From positions 202,152 through 266,151 of the forward strand of contig CAJTTT010000002.1 in the NCBI GenBank assembly GCA_910579285.1: a stretch of DNA of 64,000 nt. Direction: 5' to 3'. Shown in pieces: positions 25,073 to 33,840 of this stretch. How positions within the stretch are numbered: position 1 is the first letter of the stretch; every line of letters starts with the position of its first letter. A model generated the notes under the pieces. The model did no database searches and was not told the DNA's origin. It was given only the letters and a program-made list of their open reading frames with translations. This DNA is from an uncultured Lachnospiraceae bacterium. GTDB lineage: Bacteria; Bacillota; Clostridia; Lachnospirales; Lachnospiraceae. The translations under genes were made by a program, and so were the position numbers.

Positions 25073-26985
25073 TTGTTTTTCCCCGCCGCCTTTTCATAAA
25101 CGGCTATAGTCCGCCCCGTCACATCGTCCCAATTATGCTTTCCGCATATATAGTCCACACTCTCTTCCCCCATGCGGCGCACCTCATCGGGATGTTCCAG
25201 CATCCAGACAAGCTGTCTTTTCAAGTCTTTCACATCGCCTTTCCTGAAGGTCAGTGCCTTATCCTCCACCACTTCCGTATTTTCACGGATATCGCTGACC
25301 AGACAGCAGTCACCGTAGCTCATGGCCTCAAGCAGTGTCAGCGCCATACCCTCCACGTCGCTTGGCAGCACAAAAGCGTAGGCGTTGGCATACAGTTCCT
25401 CCAGAACCTGTCCCTGCACAAAATCGGTCATCAGGATTCTCTCATCTTCCGCCGCCATTCGGTGAATCTGCTCCATATAGCCATAAGCCTGAGAACTGCC
25501 CCCGGCAATCACCAGTTTTTTGTCTGTTTCCAGTTCGGAAAATGCCTCGATTAGATAGTGCAGACCCTTCTCCGGCACGATCCGCGCCAGAAACAGGAAG
25601 TAGCCATCCTTTTTCAAACCGTATTTTTCACCGATCACCGTCTGGCCCTGGGCTGCTGGTCTGGTAATCCCATTGGGAATATAAATCGTCTCTCTGTTGT
25701 ATGTTTCCTTGAAATACTGCTTTACGTTTTCCGACAGCACGATGATTTCATCCGCATATTTCGCAGCCATACGCTCACCGAACTTGATCACAAAAGAGGC
25801 AAAATTCCCCCACTTCGCCCGCTGCCAGTCAAGGCCGTGAACCGTCACCACAATTTTTCTTTTCAGAAAATGCGGCAGCCAGAGCATGGCGCACGGCCCC
25901 TCCGCGTGATAGTGGATCACGTCATAGCGGCGGAAAAGCGCCATAATCGTCGCAAAAAAGGAGTAGACAATGGCGTTTAGGCTGCTGCGCCTGAACGTTG
26001 GCACAATATAGACGCGGACGCCCTTGTAAAATTTCCTGCCCTTCCATCCATATTCCTGATCGTACTTTTTCCCGGAAACGTGATGGCCAAACCGATTATA
26101 AGCGTCGATCCGATGCCCCAGCGCCGCCATGCGCACGGAGAGTTCCTCCACCACCACTTCCACGCCGCCCTCCCTGGAGGGGATCCGCTTATGGCCGATC
26201 ATGGCGATGTGCATCCCCTGTCTGCGCGCCCGCCTGAATGCCTTTCCCTCCCTGTTAACGTAGTATACAAAAGCGAAATTCGTATTCAGATACCGGGGCA
26301 GCATCCGCTTCGGATCTTTCAGAATACGGAACACCCACTCCAGGCAGAGCTTCTGCATCCACATGGGCGCGCGTTTGGTCGTGCCTGCCGTGAAATCAAA
26401 GGCCGCGCCCACGCCCAGCATCAGCGCCTTTACCCTGTGACGGTGCTCATACATCCACCACTCCTGTTTCGGCGCACCAAGGGCCACCCACACAAAATCG
26501 GCGCCGCTGTCGTTGATCCTTTTGACAATCTCCTCGTCCTCTTCCCTGGTCAGTTCCCGGAAGGGAGGCGAATACATGCCCGCAATCTGCAGCTTCGGGA
26601 ATCGTCTCAACAGGGCAGCCTGCAACGCCTCCAGCGTAGCTTCCGTACTGCCGTAAAAATAATGGCGGTATCCCGTCTTCTGCGACAGGTTCAGAATCGC
26701 CGGCATCAAATCTGGCCCCGGCACTCTCCTTGCCTCCGAAAAGCCTCTTTTCCTGCTTACGATGGAGAGAGGCTGTCCGTCGGGAAGGGCCATAGCCCCG
26801 CTGTTCTGCACATGGCGGTACGCCTTATCCCGGTAAGCCGTCACGGTAGTGTGCACATTGGAGACGCAGATATAATCCCCCTTTAATTCCTCCAGATTGT
26901 CCGTGATGTAGGAGATGGTGTCCTCCATGTTTGTGACGTTGATGTTTGTTCCCAAAATTTTACAGTAAGTCAGCTTTTCCTTCAT
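25069..26985 (-). CDS. GT26 (WecG/TagA/CpsF)-GT4 fusion glycosyltransferase
   Basis: 638 residues from the ATG at 26985, which has GAGG six bases upstream; the frame can extend to 27048. Residues 1 to about 245 are a complete GT26 enzyme: ALPDGQPLSIVSR, GSTEATLEALQAAL, and WVALGAPKQEWWMYEH, where the PKQE motif is diagnostic. Residues about 257-638 are a GT4 enzyme with GGVEVVVEELSVRMAALG, VTVHGLDWQRAKWG, LARIVPEKGLHYLIEAF and DVEGMALTLLEAMSYG. GT26 enzymes add ManNAc or ManNAcA to a lipid-linked sugar, and WecB at 7640-8719 could supply UDP-ManNAc. The fusion would couple two successive additions. It overlaps the next GT4 gene by four bases. Confidence 0.92.
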   Translation of the reverse strand: MKEKLTYCKILGTNINVTNMEDTISYITDNLEELKGDYICVSNVHTTVTAYRDKAYRHVQNSGAMALPDGQPLSIVSRKRGFSEARRVPGPDLMPAILNLSQKTGYRHYFYGSTEATLEALQAALLRRFPKLQIAGMYSPPFRELTREEDEEIVKRINDSGADFVWVALGAPKQEWWMYEHRHRVKALMLGVGAAFDFTAGTTKRAPMWMQKLCLEWVFRILKDPKRMLPRYLNTNFAFVYYVNREGKAFRRARRQGMHIAMIGHKRIPSREGGVEVVVEELSVRMAALGHRIDAYNRFGHHVSGKKYDQEYGWKGRKFYKGVRVYIVPTFRRSSLNAIVYSFFATIMALFRRYDVIHYHAEGPCAMLWLPHFLKRKIVVTVHGLDWQRAKWGNFASFVIKFGERMAAKYADEIIVLSENVKQYFKETYNRETIYIPNGITRPAAQGQTVIGEKYGLKKDGYFLFLARIVPEKGLHYLIEAFSELETDKKLVIAGGSSQAYGYMEQIHRMAAEDERILMTDFVQGQVLEELYANAYAFVLPSDVEGMALTLLEAMSYGDCCLVSDIRENTEVVEDKALTFRKGDVKDLKRQLVWMLEHPDEVRRMGEESVDYICGKHNWDDVTGRTIAVYEKAAGKNK

Positions 26986-27050
26986 CTGATTCCTCATTTC
27001 GCTCTCTTGTTCCCTCTTTCGCGGCAGATGATATTCCGCATTTACCATAT

Positions 27051-28667
27051 TTATCTTTTATCGTACCCTGAAATTTCCGTAACCGCCATAGTCCATTTTC
27101 CTCGCTGCCGCATCAAATACCACAGAACCGCAGCCGCCGCTCCCAGCATCCCGCCAAGCAGCGCGCTTCCCACATAATACCGCACCGTTTCCAGTTTCAC
27201 AGCATTCCCCGAGACGATCTGCATGGGCGTCTGGGCATCCAGATAATTCATAACCCGGTATCCTTCGTAGGCCGGATCATCTTCACTCTCCAGATAGACA
27301 CTCGCTTCCTCCAGGCCGTCCGTATAAAACCGCTGCACCACATAGCCTTCTGGTTCCTGATAAAACAGACCGCATAGAAGGCTGCCCATCAGGACGCCTG
27401 CTGCCGCCGCACACAAAACCAGACGTCTGTGTGTCCGGCAAACCGCACGCACACGCACAGCCATCAGATCCGGCAGCGCACCCAGGGGAACCGCCACCCG
27501 GCTCTGCCGCTTGGACAGACGGGAAAACAAACTATATTCCCGCTCCCCTTCCTTTTGTAAAAACAGGAATGCCCCCAGAAAAAGAAGCGTAATGTTTTTG
27601 AAAGAAGTGTTAAACAGCAGCTGCTCTGTCCACCCCGCCGCCAGAAAACTCACCAAAATCACCAGTTCTCTCGTGCGCTGCCTATGCGTGTCATAAAACA
27701 GCAGGGCAAAATACCCGGCAATGATAACCACAGTGAAAACCAGACCGTAATTGATATAACACCAGATGTAGGAGTTGTCCAGCGTCATGGATGATTTCAC
27801 AATCTTGGAGATATCCGCCCCAAACAGACTCCTGTACTCCGATTTCAGGAACTGCTCCGCAAGCCAGATCCGTGTATTCAGCTTAAAATTCAGCATCTGC
27901 ACATAGACGCTGAGCCAGTGCTTCCTTTGGAGATAAAACGGCAGCACAAAAGTCAGGATCAGACATACAGGCAGCACCAGGTTGGCCAGAAATTTCTCCA
28001 CAATGCAAAACCTTGGCCGGAACTTCACATAAAGGCATCCCGTCAGCAGAACCGCCACAATGCCAAAGCCGGTATAACTGATGGAGTATAAAAATACGAG
28101 AAAATTCCCGGCCATGAGAAACACATACTGCTTACATCCATACTTTTCTTCCAATTCCCATATGATCAGCGCACAGAGCATCAGATAGGTGATATGCAGA
28201 ATGTTCGGATGCGTAAAACCCAGACTCCAGCGGAAAATATGCCCCAGCCCCATCTTGGCGTGTACTCTGTAAATGGTATGTTCCAGAAAGAAGAAAGAAA
28301 CCGCTGACAGCGCCACAGCGCAGACAGTCCACACCCAGAGCGCAAGATGAAATACTTTTCTGACCGAAATATTTTTCATGCCAAGCACCGTGAATGCCAC
28401 AAAAAAAATGGCAATCTGCCGCGACTCATAGTATATCACCGCCACAAGCGCCAGTGATAAAATCTGCAGGACAGCCTGCCTTTTTGTATACGGTGTTATG
28501 AGAATTTTCAAAAAGCCCAGAACAAACGCAGGCGCAGCAAGCAGATAAAAAAGCTTTTGTCCCTCGTAGAATCCCAGCCCCTTTGCCAGAGAAAGGAGGA
28601 TAAAAAATCCGTAGTAACACGCCTCCTGTATGGTAATCGTTTTTTCATACTGTCGAACTCGTTCCAT
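27051..28667 (-). CDS. Wzy-like polymerase/ligase with Wzz-like C-terminal hairpin
   Basis: 538 residues. About ten membrane segments fill residues 15-372, with the motif GFTHPNILHITYLML (about 150-164) that recurs as GMGHPNALSCMFFML in the second polymerase-like protein at 39040-40272; O-antigen polymerase/ligase family is likely. After a basic cytoplasmic stretch (about 373-415) there is an extra unit: a membrane segment (416-435), about 60 outer residues with an acidic patch, and a last membrane segment (497-518). This TM-loop-TM plan is that of chain-length regulators. It lies three bases from the stop of the fusion transferase unit. Polymerisation of repeat units outside the membrane is the inferred job. 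Confidence 0.78.
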   Translation of the reverse strand: MERVRQYEKTITIQEACYYGFFILLSLAKGLGFYEGQKLFYLLAAPAFVLGFLKILITPYTKRQAVLQILSLALVAVIYYESRQIAIFFVAFTVLGMKNISVRKVFHLALWVWTVCAVALSAVSFFFLEHTIYRVHAKMGLGHIFRWSLGFTHPNILHITYLMLCALIIWELEEKYGCKQYVFLMAGNFLVFLYSISYTGFGIVAVLLTGCLYVKFRPRFCIVEKFLANLVLPVCLILTFVLPFYLQRKHWLSVYVQMLNFKLNTRIWLAEQFLKSEYRSLFGADISKIVKSSMTLDNSYIWCYINYGLVFTVVIIAGYFALLFYDTHRQRTRELVILVSFLAAGWTEQLLFNTSFKNITLLFLGAFLFLQKEGEREYSLFSRLSKRQSRVAVPLGALPDLMAVRVRAVCRTHRRLVLCAAAAGVLMGSLLCGLFYQEPEGYVVQRFYTDGLEEASVYLESEDDPAYEGYRVMNYLDAQTPMQIVSGNAVKLETVRYYVGSALLGGMLGAAAAVLWYLMRQRGKWTMAVTEISGYDKR

Positions 28668-28697
28668 ATTCCCGTCCAGTCCTTTCGCTTCGCGGCA

Positions 28698-29846
28698 TCA
28701 TTCCCCTGCACACGCCCTGGCCGTATCAGACGAAAGCGCTTCCAGTGCCGGGCCAAGCGACCACGGATACGCTCCATAACGCTGAGGATACTGGGAAAAG
28801 CCTTCGCACTCCCCAGAGCACTGATACACCAGCCCGCTCCTGACAGAACGCTCCAGCGCATGTCTCCCCGCCGTCAGGGCGTTCTCATATTTTTCATCTG
28901 CAAGCACGCCAAGCGCCATTCCCTGTCCCAAAGCGCAGCAGATCATCCCCGCCGCGGAGGTGTCCGCAGGCCCTTCCTGCGCTTCCAGCTGCCAGGAAAA
29001 ACAGCCGTCCTGCCTCTGATAAGCCAGCGCTGCATCCACCAGCGCAGTGCAGGGCGCTTCCAGCCGCTCCCTGCCATACCCGGAACTCATACAGCCCATC
29101 ATACCCCGAAGCAGCCAGCCTACAGCCCGGCCCCAGCCGATGATTCCGTATTTGCATCCGTCCGTCATATCATAACCGTGATAGGGAAGTCCCGCTGCGC
29201 CGTCCATACCGTAGGATAAAAAGTTCACAATCTGTCGAAGGGCCAGTTCCCTGTACTCCTGCCTGTCAAAGATTTCCCCGTACCGATAGAGAAACGGACA
29301 GGCCAGACCGATCCCGTCAACAAAGACCGTTGTCTCTCCGTTAGCCGGGCGGTATAAAAAACTTCCGGCTCCGTCCACAGGATGAACCGCCGCACAGGAG
29401 GCCATTTTGTCCAGCGCCGTTTTTAACTGCCCCTCTGACAGCCCCGCGATTCGGTCTGCGCCCCCCTCCTTTATCTCCGTATACATGCCCAGAAGCGTCT
29501 CCCCGGCAAGCAGATCATCCACATACATAACCGGCATGTCCTTTTTCAGCCATCTCCCGTAATATGCCGCGAGGGAACCCTCTATCTGCTCCATCCGTAC
29601 CGCTGCATCTGAAGTCTCTGTGCTTCCTGGATTCTTTGCCACAGCTACGTCCTGCGCCAGTTCTGCCCTGCAATGCCAAAGCCCTGCCGCCAAAAGTCCC
29701 GTGGGCCAGAAAATGACGTCTTCTCCCGGAACTTTTCGCCGTAAGAGCAGGCGTTTTACCAGATCCTTACCCTTTTCCCGCCTGCTGCGCACACCGTACT
29801 CCAGAAGCTCCTTACAAGCATTGTCGATCAGAGGAATCTTATTCAT
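28698..29846 (-). CDS. GH88/GH105-like unsaturated glycuronyl hydrolase
   Basis: 382 residues from the ATG at 29846, with GGGAGG five bases upstream. An alpha/alpha-barrel protein: MYVDDLLAGETLLGMY, FVDGIGLACPFLYRYGE (matching the VDG-PFL-RYG consensus of the family), YHGYDMTDGCKYGIIGWGRAVGWLLRGM (positions about 232-259, the GWGR-GW consensus) and a C-terminal YPWSLGPALEAL. Family members hydrate the enol ether of unsaturated uronic acids released by lyases. No signal peptide is visible, so it is cytoplasmic. Its place between a polymerase and a flippase in a biosynthetic operon is unusual; it could trim or recycle mis-made glycan or have another barrel-based activity. Confidence 0.78.
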   Translation of the reverse strand: MNKIPLIDNACKELLEYGVRSRREKGKDLVKRLLLRRKVPGEDVIFWPTGLLAAGLWHCRAELAQDVAVAKNPGSTETSDAAVRMEQIEGSLAAYYGRWLKKDMPVMYVDDLLAGETLLGMYTEIKEGGADRIAGLSEGQLKTALDKMASCAAVHPVDGAGSFLYRPANGETTVFVDGIGLACPFLYRYGEIFDRQEYRELALRQIVNFLSYGMDGAAGLPYHGYDMTDGCKYGIIGWGRAVGWLLRGMMGCMSSGYGRERLEAPCTALVDAALAYQRQDGCFSWQLEAQEGPADTSAAGMICCALGQGMALGVLADEKYENALTAGRHALERSVRSGLVYQCSGECEGFSQYPQRYGAYPWSLGPALEALSSDTARACAGE

Positions 29847-29890
29847 ATAAACCTCCCTGATTTCCGCTTCACGGAATCTCTCATTCCTTC

Positions 29891-31429
29891 TCACGCTTTC
29901 TTCCGCACCGAAATCCTTCCGGCCGCCGCTTTCCACAGATAAGAAAATTCTTCCGTCCTGTGAAATACCGCCAGAAATACCAGATTGTAGAACAGCGTAA
30001 TCACAATCACCATCAGCGCAAACGTAAAGATTGTGACCTCCCCCATGACCACATGCCGGATCGGCGTAACCACCGCTCCCACCGCCAGTATCACTCCGAT
30101 ATATTTCAGGGAATCCTTAAAATAGGCGCCCGCCTTTTTCTCAAAGCAGACCCGGTAAATAATCCCCGGGCGGATCAGGTTCGCCAATATGCCGGATACT
30201 AACGTCCCCACATAGACGCCCGTGACGCCGATTTTCTGCACCAATGCAATGGACACCACCAGATTGACGGCTCCCTGCACAAGCGGCAGGAATCTGTCCT
30301 GCTCAAAGAGTCCCGAGGCAATCTTGAAATTGAGGAGCACCGTGCGTCCGCCTTTCAGATAAAAATCCATCACCAGAAGGGTCACCGTCATCTGCGGCAG
30401 CGTCCAGCCATCGTCCCGCAGCCACACCCCGCCGATAAAAGGCGTGAGCAGATGAAAAAAGCCCACCGCGCCAAATCCGAAGAGCCAGCAGGCAAAAAAG
30501 CGGTACACCTTAAAGAGCAGATACTGCCTCTCCTTCGACTCCGTGGCCACCACATTGCCAAAGCCCGAAATCACAGAGTCAAATATGATGTTCACAAAGT
30601 TTCCCACATAGGTGATGATGTAAACATAGTTGCCCACGACAGCCGAAGTGTCTACATTGACAAAGGAGGAAATCACAAGGATATCCGTCTGAAGCCTGGC
30701 CACGTCGCCGACCTTATGACAGATCAGCGCCTTCGTCTTGGAGGCGACCACCTGGGTCTCCTGCGGTGTCAGTTTCTTCACGTCTTTATCCCGCAGATAA
30801 GGGTAAAGCCTGTTCATATAGAGTGTCACAAAAATTTTCTGTAAAAATTCCACCACAGACTGTGCCAGCAGATAAAACAGAAAATTCCTGAAAAGCAGCA
30901 GGACCGTAATCTGTACTGTGGCCGCCGCTATCTTTGTCAGGGTCGTGATGTTGGTCTGGATATAATTTTTCTGTTCCGCATTTGACAGACTGTATTTATA
31001 GGCGACAAAGTAACTGATCACCGTGTTAAACAGGAACAGGTAATAGTACAGCGTCAGTTCCTTCACGGTCAGACTGCCCGGATTCTTCAGGATAAACTTT
31101 AAAAACGGGGAAATCGCGATTCCCACCGCCGCGATCACACCCGCAATCGTCAGATACGCCTTTTTGTAGAACCGCATGTAGGACTTGATCTTCTCGATAT
31201 CATGCTCTGCCACCGGCTTGTAAAGGCTGTAATTCAAGGCCGTGCCGATCCCCAGCTCCGCCAGGGACAGAACGCTCAAAACATTCGTGTACGTTTCGTT
31301 TACTCCAGAAAACGTCCTGCCAAGCACATAGATAAAGACCGTCCGCTGGATAAAGTTCACCAGCAGGATCACCAGATTGCTGATATATCCGAATATGATA
31401 TTTTTTCTGGCTTTCTGTATTCTGCCCAT
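29891..31429 (-). CDS. Wzx-type polysaccharide flippase (MOP superfamily)
   Basis: 512 residues with about 12-14 membrane segments spread over the whole length. The N-terminus KNIIFGYISNLVILLVNFIQRTVFIYVLG and LSLAELGIGTALNYSLYKPVAEHD are typical of polysaccharide transport proteins of the MOP exporter family (the flippase lipid IV/Wzx branch). It moves undecaprenyl-pyrophosphate repeat units to the outer face, coupled to an ion gradient. It is the third candidate flippase besides the two ABC proteins, and the only one of this type, so it most likely partners with a Wzy-like polymerase such as 27051-28667. Confidence 0.9.
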   Translation of the reverse strand: MGRIQKARKNIIFGYISNLVILLVNFIQRTVFIYVLGRTFSGVNETYTNVLSVLSLAELGIGTALNYSLYKPVAEHDIEKIKSYMRFYKKAYLTIAGVIAAVGIAISPFLKFILKNPGSLTVKELTLYYYLFLFNTVISYFVAYKYSLSNAEQKNYIQTNITTLTKIAAATVQITVLLLFRNFLFYLLAQSVVEFLQKIFVTLYMNRLYPYLRDKDVKKLTPQETQVVASKTKALICHKVGDVARLQTDILVISSFVNVDTSAVVGNYVYIITYVGNFVNIIFDSVISGFGNVVATESKERQYLLFKVYRFFACWLFGFGAVGFFHLLTPFIGGVWLRDDGWTLPQMTVTLLVMDFYLKGGRTVLLNFKIASGLFEQDRFLPLVQGAVNLVVSIALVQKIGVTGVYVGTLVSGILANLIRPGIIYRVCFEKKAGAYFKDSLKYIGVILAVGAVVTPIRHVVMGEVTIFTFALMVIVITLFYNLVFLAVFHRTEEFSYLWKAAAGRISVRKKA

Positions 31430-31505
31430 ATTCTTTACCCTCAGGCTGTTTTCCAGGACGTCTCCTCAGCGCGGCAACTCCCTGTTTCCCGGCGTCTCAG
31501 GGATG

Positions 31506-32720
31506 TCAAAGAACTTCCGACGCCCTCCGGCTTTCATGCAGGCTGTTCCACAGCTTGCGGAGCTCCTCCCCTGCCTTGGCCGCCTTCCTGCAGTAATCCG
31601 GCATGATTTCCTGCAGCTTTCCCCGGATCTCGCCCTCTCTTTCCATCATCCATTCAAACGCGCCGATCAGTTCCTCCGGGTTGGAGAGTGTCTGCACCGG
31701 CAGCACATAGCGCTCCGAATCTCCAAAGAGATCTTTCGCGATTCCTCTTGCCTTCACGGAATACCCCACCACCAGCGTGGGAATCATGGACGAATACGCC
31801 GCGATGGTAGCGTGCGTTCTCGCCCCGATAAATGCCCGGCATTTGGAAATGACATATTTGAGTTTCTGACAGGACATGTCCTCAAACTTCACCACTCTGT
31901 CATTCCCCTGATAAACGCCATAAAGTTCATTTATTGTCAATCTGTCGTCATTATTCTTCCATATCACATGGGGGATCAGCGCGATGTGGCAGTCCGTGGT
32001 CTCCAAAATATGGTCAATCAGTTTTCGGTAATTCATTATTGCAATGCCGTCTTTTTCTTCGTACTTGAGAATCATCGGGCTGATATTGATGCCTATGGTA
32101 TTTCCCTCGCTGAAGCCGAAGGGAAGCTTTGTCTTTTCCGGCTTCAGGGCAAAGGCCGGATCCGGGAACTGCTTCACATTCTCTGTCACCCCGGCTGCCG
32201 CAAGCGCCTGCGTCGTGATCGACTCCCTCGGCGTAATCAGCGCGTACCGCTTCATGTCCTCCACCACTTCCGGCTCCTGTAAAAGTTCCGGCTCCAGGGA
32301 GCAGCCCCAGAGAACGGTTTTCGCTCCCGCCCTGTTGAACGCGCTGTTGGCGGTGACCGCCTCCTTCTTTGACAGCTCGTAGCAGTACATGTCTCCGCCG
32401 ATGGAGAGATAGAGCGGCGCCAGATTTCTGCCCATCACATCGCGGAACCGATATCGCATAAAGGATTCGGGATCGTGAAAAATTTTCCGCCAGGCGTAAT
32501 ACCACACATGGGCGAAAAAGTGCTCCGCGATCTTGCGCTCCTGCAGGATATCACAGAGCGGCTCCACCGAGTAGTGTCTGTCCTCCTGCTCACTGTTCGT
32601 CACAAGGAGCTTCGGAATTTCTTCTATCATATGGCAGGTGCTGTTGACAATCGCCTCACAGCCGTGATTGCCGCTTCCGCCGTGTAAATACATTACTATT
32701 CTGTCGTTGTTGTGTTCCAT
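31506..32720 (-). CDS. Polysaccharide pyruvyltransferase-family protein
   Basis: 404 residues from the ATG at 32720 (GAGG seven bases upstream). YLHGGSGNHGCEAIVNST near the N-terminus, LSIGGDMYCYE, LWGCSLEPELL and IGARTHATIAAYSSMIP with the conserved His in the C-terminal domain fit the CsaB/WcaK/AmsJ family. These GT-B-like enzymes transfer pyruvate from phosphoenolpyruvate to form a ketal on a sugar, although several family members have other roles. It is cytoplasmic and the first gene after a promoter-like site at 32841-32849, so it probably opens the transcription unit that continues left through the flippase. Confidence 0.87.
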   Translation of the reverse strand: MEHNNDRIVMYLHGGSGNHGCEAIVNSTCHMIEEIPKLLVTNSEQEDRHYSVEPLCDILQERKIAEHFFAHVWYYAWRKIFHDPESFMRYRFRDVMGRNLAPLYLSIGGDMYCYELSKKEAVTANSAFNRAGAKTVLWGCSLEPELLQEPEVVEDMKRYALITPRESITTQALAAAGVTENVKQFPDPAFALKPEKTKLPFGFSEGNTIGINISPMILKYEEKDGIAIMNYRKLIDHILETTDCHIALIPHVIWKNNDDRLTINELYGVYQGNDRVVKFEDMSCQKLKYVISKCRAFIGARTHATIAAYSSMIPTLVVGYSVKARGIAKDLFGDSERYVLPVQTLSNPEELIGAFEWMMEREGEIRGKLQEIMPDYCRKAAKAGEELRKLWNSLHESRRASEVL

Positions 32721-32840
32721 GCCTGTCCTCATTCAAAGTTTTACTTCCATTTTGCTTTGTGACGCAGTGCACGCTCGATTTCGCTTCGCTGCATCTCGCT
32801 CGCAGGCTGTCTACGCTCCGTGCTTATTGCCACCGCGAAC
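32721..32840 (-). promoter_or_regulatory. Long GC-biased 5' leader of the pyruvyltransferase unit
   Basis: About 115 bases separate the predicted start site from the ATG at 32720. The central part (32770-32823) is built of short related words (AGCGAAGCGA, GCGAGCGAGA, CGAGCG, GGAGCG) and is bounded by GCACG and CGTGC. A CTGC/GCAG hairpin is possible inside. It codes for nothing obvious. It could be a structured leader or a dispersed intergenic repeat. Confidence 0.35.
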
Positions 32841-32849
32841 ATTATATCA
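32841..32849 (-). promoter_or_regulatory. Extended -10 promoter element TGATATAAT
   Basis: On the minus strand TGA-TATAAT is a perfect extended -10 element. It lies just downstream of the fucosyltransferase stop. No convincing -35 box is found at 16-18 bases; extended -10 promoters can do without one. It would drive the pyruvyltransferase gene and those that follow. Confidence 0.5.
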
Positions 32850-32864
32850 TAAACTTTCATGGGG

Positions 32865-33779
32865 TTACAGTAAAACATTTCCGGCGGGGGTGACGAGTGT
32901 CCAGGCGGGCCAGAGCTTTTTCATTTGTTCCGGGACGCAGGTCTGGGTGTTCTTGTGAATGGAGGGGCGGAGCATGATTTTACCGGGAGTTCCGTTCAGT
33001 CGCGCGCCCCAGAAGCTGAAAGTGCTGTTGGCGCATATATTATGTCTGCAGCAGCTCATTAGCTGCATGTCATAAAAGCTGTTTTCACCCTGATTCCAGT
33101 CCACGATATGGAACGCCTCCCCCTGAAAATGCGCCCGCACATAATCCGCGTCATCCGAGAAGACGTAGAAAACCGCTCCGGGGCACTTTTCTTTCATATA
33201 ACCGACACAGGCGTCATAATACGCTTCGGTACAAATCCCGCCAAACATAGCCGCGTTGACGGCGTCCAGGTAATCCCCTCTGCGGACATGGATGCTGACG
33301 GAGGGCTGTTCTGCCATCGCCTTCATGGTCTCCCGGTTTCTGGCGTCACCGCTCTTCGGAAAACGGATTTCCTCTCTAAGTCTGTCAAGAATGTCCGCGT
33401 AGTACGCCTCGCAGGCCCAATACCCGGACAGATAGCGGTTCTGCCACGAGAAAATCTGCGGATGATACATCTCCGATTCCTCAAACAGAGGCGTCTTTCC
33501 CGGCGCAATCCGTTTCTTAAGTTTTTCCGCAACTCCCGCCTTTTCCTCATAGGTTCTCCCAAGGAACGCCCGCACTTCCTCCTCTGAAGCCGTATCTAAA
33601 GAAAGTCCCTCAAAATCGGAAAGGGCAAATTTTCTGGGCGCGGCCGCCGACTCCTGGTTCTTTTGCAGAAACCAGGAGAGATCCAGTTTCACCTCTGCAC
33701 CCAGGCTCTGAAATTTTCGAAACAGCGCGTACTGCTGCAATTGATTGCCCAGTCCGCCCATGACTCTTATGATTATCAC
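32865..33779 (-). CDS. GT11 alpha-1,2-fucosyltransferase
   Basis: 304 residues. The start is a GTG at 33779, with GGGAG nine bases upstream, because the family N-terminus IIIRVMGGLGNQLQQYALF begins there. SIHVRRGDYLD (motif I, GDP-fucose contact), FYVFSDDADYVRAHF and LMSCCRHNICANSTFSFWGA complete the GT11 pattern. It adds fucose to the 2-OH of galactose in known members. Two further GT11-type genes are at 43674-44708 and 46526-47572. No GDP-fucose synthesis genes were seen in the window. Confidence 0.92.
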   Translation of the reverse strand: MIIIRVMGGLGNQLQQYALFRKFQSLGAEVKLDLSWFLQKNQESAAAPRKFALSDFEGLSLDTASEEEVRAFLGRTYEEKAGVAEKLKKRIAPGKTPLFEESEMYHPQIFSWQNRYLSGYWACEAYYADILDRLREEIRFPKSGDARNRETMKAMAEQPSVSIHVRRGDYLDAVNAAMFGGICTEAYYDACVGYMKEKCPGAVFYVFSDDADYVRAHFQGEAFHIVDWNQGENSFYDMQLMSCCRHNICANSTFSFWGARLNGTPGKIMLRPSIHKNTQTCVPEQMKKLWPAWTLVTPAGNVLL

Positions 33780-33840
33780 GTTTCTTATCTCCCGTTCACT
33801 CCCATGTAAAACGGAGTGATGTTTTTGGTTCCCCGCAGAA

